NCBI GenBank assembly: GCA_005809105.1
Contig: SYLI01000084.1
Coordinates: 1 to 33,352 of the forward strand
Length of the DNA: 33,352 nt
Reading direction: 5' to 3'
Source: Verrucomicrobiales bacterium
Lineage (GTDB): Bacteria; Verrucomicrobiota; Verrucomicrobiia; Limisphaerales; UBA1100
Positions 15,525 through 22,068 of the stretch are shown piece after piece. The translations under genes and the position numbers were made by a program. Under the pieces are notes generated by a model that did no database searches, was not told where the DNA came from, and saw nothing but the letters and a program-made list of their open reading frames with translations. Within the stretch, counting starts at the first letter, position 1; each line of letters starts with the position of its first letter.

Positions 15525-17150
15525 TTGGACGCACGGCCCTTCATTCATACCGCCAAACCTTGGGCCGCCGCGGCGGCAGTCGGCCTCATCTGGACGTTGG
15601 CCTTTGCACCGTTCGACCAGGCATGGGCGGCGTGGCTGATTCCCGCGCTGCTGCTGGTTTGCTCGCGGGCAACGACAGCCCGACGCAGGTTCGCGTTGGC
15701 CTTCGTGTCCGGCGCGGCGCATTGCCTCACCTCGCTCTCGTGGGTGTTGAACATCCCGTACCCTCCGGGAGCTATCGTCGGATGGCTTGCGCTCTCGCTC
15801 TACTGCGCTATCTACCCCGCGATGTGGGCATGGTTCTGCTGGCGCCAATTCCCTGGGGATGCCGCCGGGGGCCTTGGGCTTGCATGGCCCGCTCTGCCAC
15901 GCGGAGCACGCGCCCTGTGGATGGCGACCTGCGCGCTCTCGTGGGTGGTGTTGGAATGGGTGCGCGGCTTCTTGATCACCGGGTTCCCGTGGAATTTTCT
16001 GGGGGCATCGCAATTGGACGTGCCGTGGCTTCCTCTTTTCGCCGCGTATGCTGGTGTGACGGGCGTGTCTTTGGTGGTGGCGTTTGTGTCGGTGGGTGTG
16101 CTTGCGGCAGTGCGCGCACCGGGCTTGCGGCCGGCGCTCTTGGAGATGGTCTTGCCGCTGTTAATACTAACGCTGGCTTTGGCCGCGGGCCGGACGCGCG
16201 GGCAGCAGGTGGCGCAGGTGCAGTCAGGACGCGGCACCCTGCGGGTGGCGACTCTGCGCGTGGCACTTGTGCAGCCAAGTATTCCACAGACGGTGATCTG
16301 GGATAGTGCGCGCGACGCCAACCGCACGATGGAACGGTGGGAAACCCTTCTGGCGTTGACGGAGCAAGCACTCGATTCCCAGCCTCACCTTCTGGTGTGG
16401 CCCGAGGCGTCGGTGCCCCCGATGCCGGATGATGAAGCGCTGCGGGAGCGATGGGGCGAGGTGGGGCGGCGCTGTGAGTCGCTTGGCGTGTGGCGCGTGC
16501 TGGGAACCGACGAGGCGGTGGAGGACGCCCAAGGTCGCAGGTTCTACAACAGCTGCGTTTTGATTTCGCCGGAAGGACGGATTGTCGAAACCTATCGCAA
16601 GCAGCACTTGGTCATGTTTGGCGAGTACGTGCCCTTCGGGAACGTGTTCCCTTTTCTGAAACGGCTGGCGCCGGTCGGGACATTCTCCCGTGGGGAAGGG
16701 CCGCAGGTGTTTGACATCGGGACGGCACGGCTGGCGCCGCTCATTTGTTTTGAGGACGTGGTATCACCCTTGGTGCGGCGTGCAGTCGGACCGTCGGTGG
16801 ATGCGCTGCTCAACCTCACCAACGACGGCTGGTTTGGCGAGAGCGGTCAGCAATGGCAGCACGCCCGCAGCGCCGCCTTTCGAGCCATTGAAACGGGCCG
16901 CCCGCTGATTCGCTGCACCAACAACGGCGTTTCGTGCTGGGTGGATGCGGCGGGGCGGGTGCATCGGCTGGACGGGCGCGCGCGAGTTCATGATCCGGGC
17001 GTGCGTTTGGCCGACATCCCGCTGGCAACGGCCGCGGCCGGTGCGCCGACGTGGCACTCCAAAGCCGGCGACTGGCTCGGGTGGCTGGCTATTGCGCTGT
17101 GCGCCGTGGCGGCATGGCGGCGGCGTGGAGTGCCTGCGCGCAAGAATTGA
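15525..17150 (+). CDS. lnt: Apolipoprotein N-acyltransferase
   Basis: A 541-aa inner-membrane enzyme that adds the third acyl chain to lipoproteins. About six to eight hydrophobic segments fill residues 12-222 (for example WAAAAAVGLIWTLAFAPF, GWLALSLYCAIYPAMWAWF, LEMVLPLLILTLALAAG), with a periplasmic nitrilase domain from ~245 to 500 and a last helix near 520. The catalytic triad is E294 (WPEASVPP), K359 (ETYRKQHLVMFGEYVPFG) and C408 (LICFEDVV). The N-terminal part is somewhat divergent. The assumed start is TTG 15525; no better in-frame ATG is available upstream. It is divergent from the aldo/keto reductase. A predicted ApbE lipoprotein at 25226 is a plausible client. Confidence 0.93.
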   Translation: MDARPFIHTAKPWAAAAAVGLIWTLAFAPFDQAWAAWLIPALLLVCSRATTARRRFALAFVSGAAHCLTSLSWVLNIPYPPGAIVGWLALSLYCAIYPAMWAWFCWRQFPGDAAGGLGLAWPALPRGARALWMATCALSWVVLEWVRGFLITGFPWNFLGASQLDVPWLPLFAAYAGVTGVSLVVAFVSVGVLAAVRAPGLRPALLEMVLPLLILTLALAAGRTRGQQVAQVQSGRGTLRVATLRVALVQPSIPQTVIWDSARDANRTMERWETLLALTEQALDSQPHLLVWPEASVPPMPDDEALRERWGEVGRRCESLGVWRVLGTDEAVEDAQGRRFYNSCVLISPEGRIVETYRKQHLVMFGEYVPFGNVFPFLKRLAPVGTFSRGEGPQVFDIGTARLAPLICFEDVVSPLVRRAVGPSVDALLNLTNDGWFGESGQQWQHARSAAFRAIETGRPLIRCTNNGVSCWVDAAGRVHRLDGRARVHDPGVRLADIPLATAAAGAPTWHSKAGDWLGWLAIALCAVAAWRRRGVPARKN

Positions 17151-17151
17151 C

Positions 17152-17180
17152 TCGGCACCCGCCCCAAGCTGGGACTTAAT
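17152..17180 (+). promoter_or_regulatory. Possible promoter of prfB-trpC-regulator
   Basis: TCGGCA (17152-17157), 17 bases, CTTAAT (17175-17180), then seven bases to the prfB ATG. The -35 is weak. Readthrough from lnt, which ends 37 bases upstream of the prfB ATG, is also possible. Confidence 0.28.
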
Positions 17181-17187
17181 CAGCGCC

Positions 17188-18325
17188 ATGTTCGACATCG
17201 CCAAGGCGCAATTGGCCGACATTGAGCTGCGACTCGGCAAGCTGCGGAGGTTTCTTTGACGTAGAGAAGCACCAGCACCGGCTGGGCGAACTCGAAGTGC
17301 GAATGACGGCGCCAACGTTTTGGGACAGCCGCGAACGCGCACAGGAGGTGCTGGACGAAGCCAGCGTCATCCGCCGACGGCTCGAGCCCCTGCTGGCTGC
17401 AGAACGGCAGCTGGGCGACCTGCAGGTCATGGTGGAATTGGGCGAGCACGAGTCGGCGCTTGCCCAGCCCGCCGCCGCAGTTGAAGTGGATGCGGCGCTG
17501 GCCCGGTTCAGTGATCAGGTGCTCAAGGCGGAAACGGCGGCATTTCTGGGAGGACGATTTGACAGGCTCAATTGCATCCTCTCCATCAACGCGGGCGCCG
17601 GTGGCACCGAATCGTGCGACTGGGCCAACATGCTGCTTCGCATGTACCAGCGCTGGGTGGAAGAGCGCGGCTGGACGGCGGAGTTGACCGACACACTCCC
17701 GGCAGAAGTGGCGGGCATCAAGAACGCCACCCTGCTGGTGCGCGGTGAGAGCGCCTATGGCTATTGCAAGGCCGAGCGAGGCGTCCACCGGCTGGTGCGC
17801 ATTTCCCCCTTCGATGCGAACAAACGGCGCCACACCAGCTTTGCCAGCGTGGATGTGATTGCGGAAATCGAGGATGAGGGGGAGTTGCAAATCAACCCCG
17901 CGGACCTACGCGTGGACACCTACCGCGCCGGCGGCAAGGGCGGGCAGAACGTCAACAAGGTGGAGACGGCCATTCGCATCACGCACGTGCCCACGGGCGT
18001 GGTGGTTGCCTGCCAGAGCGAACGCAGCCAGCACCAGAACCGGGCCAACGCCATGAAGGTGCTGCTCTCGCGCCTGCACGCCCGGCGCGAGGATGAGAAG
18101 CGCGCCGAGATGGAACGCTTCTACAGCGAGAAGGGTAGCGTGTCGTGGGGCAATCAAATTCGCAGCTATGTGCTGCAACCCTATCAAATGGTGAAAGACC
18201 TGCGCACTGGCGTGCAGACCAGCAATGTGCCCGGCGTGCTCGACGGCGCGCTCGACCCCTTCGTGAACGCGTGGCTGCAGGCCGGCTGCCCCGCCAAGCG
18301 CATGGCGGCAACGGACGACGAATGA
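17188..18325 (+). CDS. prfB: Peptide chain release factor 2, expressed by programmed +1 frameshift
   Basis: Two frames, 17188-17256 and 17258-18325, join at an in-frame TGA to give a 378-aa protein. The short first frame encodes [20 protein letters not shown] plus RFL; the second starts [25 protein letters not shown]2 recognises UGA and UAA stop codons and releases the peptide. The stop-recognition tripeptide SPF ([11 protein letters not shown], ~206-208) and the GGQ catalytic motif ([15 protein letters not shown], ~251-253) are both present. SPF marks RF2 rather than RF1. The frameshift site is intact, so this is not a pseudogene. The stop overlaps trpC by ATGA. Confidence 0.97.
17245..17260 (+). 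other. prfB programmed +1 frameshift site
   Basis: CGGAGGTTTCTTTGAC: a Shine-Dalgarno-like GGAGG sits three bases before the slippery CTT, which is followed by TGA and C (CTTTGAC). This matches the canonical autoregulatory RF2 site, where low RF2 lets the ribosome slip past UGA. It also shows that the ribosomes of this organism recognise GGAGG although most genes here lack one upstream of the start. Confidence 0.97.
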
Positions 18326-19110
18326 GCATCCTTGCGGAAATCCTCGAGCACAAGCGCTCCGAGATCGTAAGCTTGCCGGCCACCGACTTCGGTGCCCTGC
18401 GCGCGGCCATGAGTGCGCGGCAAGACCGCCGCAATTTCATCAAGGCATTGCGCTCCCCGCGCCTTGGCGACGTGGGACTGATTGCCGAGGTCAAGAAGGC
18501 GTCGCCCTCGGCGGGGATCATCCGCGCCGATTTTGACCCCGTGCTTATCGCGCGCGAATACGAAGCCGCGGGTGCCTCCGCTCTTTCGGTGCTGACCGAC
18601 GCGAAATATTTTCAAGGCTCGCGCTCCTTCCTCCGCGACATCCGCGCGGCCGTCGGCCTGCCTCTGCTGCGAAAGGACTTCATCGTGGACGAGCGGCAGT
18701 TGGCCGAGTCCATCGAGTGGGGTGCCGACGCGGTGCTGCTCATTGTCGCGGCGCTCACGGATGACGAGCTGGCCCGGCTGCACGTGCTGGCGGAAGGCGC
18801 GGGACTGGCCGTACTGGTGGAGGTGCACGACGAATGCGAGCTGGCGCGCGCGCAGGGAGTGGGCGCGACATTGATTGGTGTCAACAACCGCGATCTGGCG
18901 ACCTTCGTGGTGGATCTTTCAACCTGCGAGAGGTTGGGGCCGATGATGAATCTGGGGCGCACGCTTATGGTGGCCGAGAGCGGCATTCGCACGCGAGCCG
19001 ATGTGCTGCGGCTCAAGGCCGCCGGCGCGCGGGCAATCTTGGTGGGCGAATCGCTGATGCGCCAGCACGACATTGCAGGCCACGCAGCAGCACTGTTGGG
19101 GGCGCCATGA
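18322..19110 (+). CDS. trpC: Indole-3-glycerol-phosphate synthase
   Basis: A 262-aa (beta/alpha)8 enzyme closing the indole ring in tryptophan synthesis. Motifs: [13 protein letters not shown] at the N-terminus, [15 protein letters not shown] with the catalytic lysine, [29 protein letters not shown] with the second lysine, [42 protein letters not shown] and ILVGESLMR. It is a single-domain TrpC without a TrpF fusion; trpF lies 13 kb away. The ATG at 18322 overlaps the prfB stop, and its own stop overlaps the next gene, both by ATGA. Confidence 0.96.
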   Translation: MSILAEILEHKRSEIVSLPATDFGALRAAMSARQDRRNFIKALRSPRLGDVGLIAEVKKASPSAGIIRADFDPVLIAREYEAAGASALSVLTDAKYFQGSRSFLRDIRAAVGLPLLRKDFIVDERQLAESIEWGADAVLLIVAALTDDELARLHVLAEGAGLAVLVEVHDECELARAQGVGATLIGVNNRDLATFVVDLSTCERLGPMMNLGRTLMVAESGIRTRADVLRLKAAGARAILVGESLMRQHDIAGHAAALLGAP

Positions 19111-20261
19111 GCCAGTCGCTTCGCGTTTTAATTGTTGAAGACTCGGAGCTCGACGCGCGCGTGCTGGCTGCGCTGCTGCAGTCGGGCGGCTACACCGTGC
19201 AATCCGTGCGCGTGGAAACGGCCCAGGAGATGAGCCGCGCTCTCACTGAGGGAGTCTGGGATGTCATTCTCGCCGACTACAATCTGCCGGCGTTCAATGC
19301 GCCCGACGCGCTTGCGCTGCTGCGGCGCACGCAGATTGATGTGCCCTTCATCGTCATCTCCGGCGGCATCGGTGAGGACCTGGCCGTGCGCATCATGAAG
19401 TCCGGCGCGCAGGACTATCTCATGAAGGGTGCGCTGGCGCGGCTGGTGCCGGCGGTGGAGCGCGAAGTGCGCGAGGCCCGCGAGCGTGCGTCGCACCGTC
19501 AGGCGGAGGAGGCGTTGCACGCCGCCCGCGAGCAGGTGCGAATCGCGCGCGAAATCCAGCAACGGCTCTTTCCGGCTGCGCCGCCATCGTTGCCGGGGTT
19601 CGATTTGGCCGGACTCTCCCAGCCCGCCGACGAAACCGGAGGCGATTATTTTGATTTCATCCCCATGCCCGGCAACACCGTGGGGTTGGTGGTGGGCGAC
19701 GTGACCGGCCACGGCCTTGGACCCGCGCTGCTGATGGCCGAGACGCGCGCCTATCTACGCATTCTTGCGCAGCAGTCCAGTGACGTGGGGCAGATCCTCA
19801 CGCACGCCAATCGCGTGCTGGCACAGGACGTCGGGAGCGAGCGATATGTCACGCTGCTTCTGGCGCAGTTGGATCCGCTCACGCGCACGGTGTGCTACGC
19901 CAACGCGGGGCACGGCCCGGGGCTGTGTCTGGATCGAACCAACCGGGTGCGCTGCGAGTTGGGGCGCACGCAGCTGCCGCTGGGCGTACGCGCCGATACG
20001 CAATATGCGGCCGCCGTGCCAGTGGTGCTGGAGCCAGACGACGTGCTGGTACTGATGACCGATGGGGTGGAGGAGTCGCTCTCCGAGTCGCAGGAACTCT
20101 TCGGGCGCGAACGCGTGCTGGAGGTGCTTGGCGCACAAAGGGCGCAGCCCGCCTGCGTGATGGCCGACCTGCTGCACCGCGCCGCCCGCACGCACATCGG
20201 GTCGCTGGATCAGCCCGATGATTACACCACCATCATTCTCAAGGTTCTGGAAAAGGGTTGA
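19107..20261 (+). CDS. Response regulator with SpoIIE/RsbU-type PP2C phosphatase domain
   Basis: A 384-aa protein. Residues 5-120 are a receiver domain with the acidic pocket VLIVEDSELD (E11, D12), the phosphoacceptor D57 in DVILADYNLP and K107 in QDYLMKG. Residues ~118-150 form a charged coiled coil (REVREARERASHRQAEEALHAAREQ). Residues ~150-384 are a PPM/SpoIIE phosphatase with metal ligands in DETGGDYFDF (D180) and VVGDVTGHGLGPALLM (D198), and further motifs in MTDGVEESLSE and PDDYTTIILKV. Such proteins dephosphorylate an anti-sigma-factor antagonist when the receiver is phosphorylated. No antagonist, anti-sigma or histidine kinase gene is near. It overlaps trpC by ATGA. Confidence 0.92.
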   Translation: MSQSLRVLIVEDSELDARVLAALLQSGGYTVQSVRVETAQEMSRALTEGVWDVILADYNLPAFNAPDALALLRRTQIDVPFIVISGGIGEDLAVRIMKSGAQDYLMKGALARLVPAVEREVREARERASHRQAEEALHAAREQVRIAREIQQRLFPAAPPSLPGFDLAGLSQPADETGGDYFDFIPMPGNTVGLVVGDVTGHGLGPALLMAETRAYLRILAQQSSDVGQILTHANRVLAQDVGSERYVTLLLAQLDPLTRTVCYANAGHGPGLCLDRTNRVRCELGRTQLPLGVRADTQYAAAVPVVLEPDDVLVLMTDGVEESLSESQELFGRERVLEVLGAQRAQPACVMADLLHRAARTHIGSLDQPDDYTTIILKVLEKG

Positions 20262-20285
20262 ATCGATGGCCGGGCGATGTAGGCT
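20258..20285 (+). promoter_or_regulatory. Predicted tRNA-Pro promoter
   Basis: TTGAAT (20258-20263), 16 bases, TAGGCT (20280-20285). A start near 20292 would leave only a few bases before the mature tRNA at 20297. The -35 overlaps the stop codon of the preceding gene. Confidence 0.4.
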
Positions 20286-20296
20286 CTTGCCCTCGT

Positions 20297-20373
20297 CGGG
20301 CCGTAGCGCAGACTGGTAGCGCGTCTGAATGGGGTTCAGAAGGTCGCGGGTTCAAATCCCGCCGGCCCGACCA
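20297..20373 (+). tRNA. tRNA-Pro (anticodon GGG), CCA encoded
   Basis: A 77-base cloverleaf: acceptor stem CGGGCCG/CGGCCCG, D stem GCGC/GCGC, anticodon stem TCTGA/TCAGA enclosing the loop ATGGGGT with anticodon GGG, T stem GCGGG/CCCGC with loop TTCAAAT, discriminator A and encoded CCA. It reads CCC and CCT proline codons. Six Ts directly follow the CCA and may help termination. Confidence 0.96.
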
Positions 20374-20394
20374 TTTTTTCATTTCCCCTCCTCC

Positions 20395-20422
20395 TTGCCA
20401 ACGGGACTTTCCCATGTAGGTT
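20395..20422 (+). promoter_or_regulatory. Predicted promoter of the histidine decarboxylase-ACT pair
   Basis: TTGCCA (20395-20400), 16 bases, TAGGTT (20417-20422), then five bases to a GTG at 20428. The spacing favours that GTG as the start of a leaderless mRNA. Confidence 0.42.
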
Positions 20423-20427
20423 GCCCT

Positions 20428-21597
20428 GTGGCGCAAGAGACGCAGATGCTCCCGCCCCCCGTGGAAATGGCCAAGTGCCCCACGGGTCTGGGGGCCGCCG
20501 ACCGGGCGCGCTTGGACTTCCTTTACGAGCAGCTTCAGCGCCAGCTCCGTACGTTTGTGGGCTATCCCTGCACGGCGGGATTTGATTACTCGGACTTGTT
20601 CCGGTTCCTCGCGCTGCCGCTCAATAACGTGGGCGACCCTTTTACGCGATGCACCATCCAGATGCACACGCGCGCCATTGAGCGCGAGGTGCTCGAGTGG
20701 TTTGCCGCGCTCTATCACGCGCCGGCGGGGGAGTGGTGGGGCTATGTCACCAATGGCGGCACCGAGGGCAACATGTACGGCCTTTATCTGGCCCGGGAGC
20801 TCTATCCGCAGGGCATCGTGTACTACAGTCAGGACACGCACTACAGCGTCAGCAAGAACCTGCGCATGCTGCGTATGCAGCACATCATGCTCAAGAGCCA
20901 GCCGCACGGGGAGCTCGACTATGACGACCTGCGCGAGACGCTTCGTCTGCACCGCGACACGCCCCCCATCCTCTTCGCCAACATCGGCACCACCATGCGC
21001 GAGGCGCACGACGACGTGGGTCGCATCCATGCCATCCTGCGCGAGCTGGCCATCCCCGAGTTTTACATCCATGCCGACGCGGCGCTCTGCGGCATGACGC
21101 TGCCCTTTGTGGAGGGCGCGCCCCGGTTTGACTTTCGCGCGGGGGTGCACAGCCTTTCAGTGAGCGGGCACAAGTTCATCGGCGCGCCGATCCCCTGCGG
21201 CGTGGTGCTCGCACTCAAACGCCACGTGGACCGCGTGGCGCGCAGCGTCGAGTACGTCGGCACGCTCGACACCACCGTCACCGGCTCGCGCAACGGGTTT
21301 ACGCCGCTCATTCTGTGGCACGCGCTGCGCACTTACGGGCGCGAAGGCTTCGCGCGCGCCGTGGGAGCCTGTCTTGCGCGGGCGGAATACGCGGTGGCCG
21401 CCTTTCGAAGGCGCGGCATCGCTGCGTGGCGCAACCCGCACGCCATCACCGTGGTGCTGCCCAGGCCCGCGCCAGCGGTGCTGGCCAAGTGGCAGATCGC
21501 CGTCCACGAGTGCGTCGGGCACATCCTCATCATGCCGCACATCACGACGGCGCAGATCGACGAGTTGGTGGACGATTGTGCCGCACACCCCGCATGA
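20428..21597 (+). CDS. hdc: PLP-dependent histidine decarboxylase
   Basis: A fold-type-I group II decarboxylase (PF00282) of the short bacterial histidine decarboxylase type, 389 aa from GTG 20428 (383 aa from ATG 20446, 376 from ATG 20467). Features: YPCTAGFDYSDLFRFL, the substrate/PLP segment VTNGGTEGNMYGLYLARELYP, SQDTHYSVSKNLRML, the PLP-pairing aspartate in FYIHADAALCGM (D217) and the Schiff-base lysine in SLSVSGHKFIGAPIPCG (K249). Family members turn histidine into histamine and CO2. Substrate choice is inferred from overall resemblance; related serine or glutamate decarboxylases share these motifs. Its stop overlaps the ACT gene by ATGA. Confidence 0.85.
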   Translation: MAQETQMLPPPVEMAKCPTGLGAADRARLDFLYEQLQRQLRTFVGYPCTAGFDYSDLFRFLALPLNNVGDPFTRCTIQMHTRAIEREVLEWFAALYHAPAGEWWGYVTNGGTEGNMYGLYLARELYPQGIVYYSQDTHYSVSKNLRMLRMQHIMLKSQPHGELDYDDLRETLRLHRDTPPILFANIGTTMREAHDDVGRIHAILRELAIPEFYIHADAALCGMTLPFVEGAPRFDFRAGVHSLSVSGHKFIGAPIPCGVVLALKRHVDRVARSVEYVGTLDTTVTGSRNGFTPLILWHALRTYGREGFARAVGACLARAEYAVAAFRRRGIAAWRNPHAITVVLPRPAPAVLAKWQIAVHECVGHILIMPHITTAQIDELVDDCAAHPA

Positions 21598-21989
21598 AAC
21601 AGATTGTCATCGTCACCGAGAGCCGGCGCGGACTCACGGCCGACCTTGCGGTGCTGCTGGCGGGCCGTGGCATCAACATCGAGACGCTGGACGCCGAGGA
21701 GGTGGCGGGCACCGACGTGGTGACTCTCACGGTGGACCAGTACAACCGGGCGCTGACGGTGCTGCGCGACGCGGGCTATCCGGCCGTGACAGAGGACGCG
21801 CTGGTGATCCGGGTGCGCGACGAGCCCGGTGCGCTGGCGCGCATCGCGGTCGAGCTCAAGGAGGCCCGGGTTCATTTGCGCAGCCTTCGCATCATCCGCC
21901 GGGGCAACGGTTGGGGCGTGGTGGCCATCAGCACCGATGAGGTGGATGCGGCACGGGCGGCCTTGCATGGGCGCGCAACCCCTGACTGA
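21594..21989 (+). CDS. Tandem ACT-domain protein
   Basis: A 131-aa protein made of two ACT domains: residues ~1-65 (MKQIVIVTESRRGLTADLAV, GINIETLDAEEVAGTDVVTLTV) and ~68-131 (ALVIRVRDEPGALARIAVEL, RVHLRSLRIIRRGNGWGVVAIS). ACT domains bind amino acids and regulate attached or partner enzymes. No catalytic part is present, so it should act as a stand-alone sensor. Its ATG overlaps the decarboxylase stop, so a regulatory role toward histidine decarboxylation or histidine sensing is a reasonable inference. It is too short and too different to be a usual IlvN. Confidence 0.82.
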   Translation: MKQIVIVTESRRGLTADLAVLLAGRGINIETLDAEEVAGTDVVTLTVDQYNRALTVLRDAGYPAVTEDALVIRVRDEPGALARIAVELKEARVHLRSLRIIRRGNGWGVVAISTDEVDAARAALHGRATPD

Positions 21990-22029
21990 CGCATGGCGCT
22001 GCGGCGCGGCGTCGATGCCGCTCCCATGA

Positions 22030-22059
22030 TTGACATGCCATGCGCGCTTGGCTTTTAGT
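22030..22059 (+). promoter_or_regulatory. Predicted promoter of the cytochrome c/SUMF1 gene
   Basis: A perfect -35 TTGACA (22030-22035), 18 bases, TTTAGT (22054-22059), then nine bases to the ATG at 22069. The predicted 5' leader is about three bases. Confidence 0.45.
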
Positions 22060-22068
22060 AGGCCCACC

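Noticed and set aside
17188-17259. prfB broken by an in-frame stop, i.e. a pseudogene or sequencing error
   Set aside because: The GGAGG-TTT-CTT-TGA-C arrangement is the canonical programmed frameshift and both frames match RF2.
20374-20380. A Rho-independent terminator after tRNA-Pro
   Set aside because: Only a T-run is present; the only preceding stem is the tRNA itself, so it is not listed as a separate terminator.
20329-20427. Histidine decarboxylase starting inside the tRNA-Pro gene
   Set aside because: The frame is open there by chance; the promoter motif and family length support GTG 20428 or ATG 20446.
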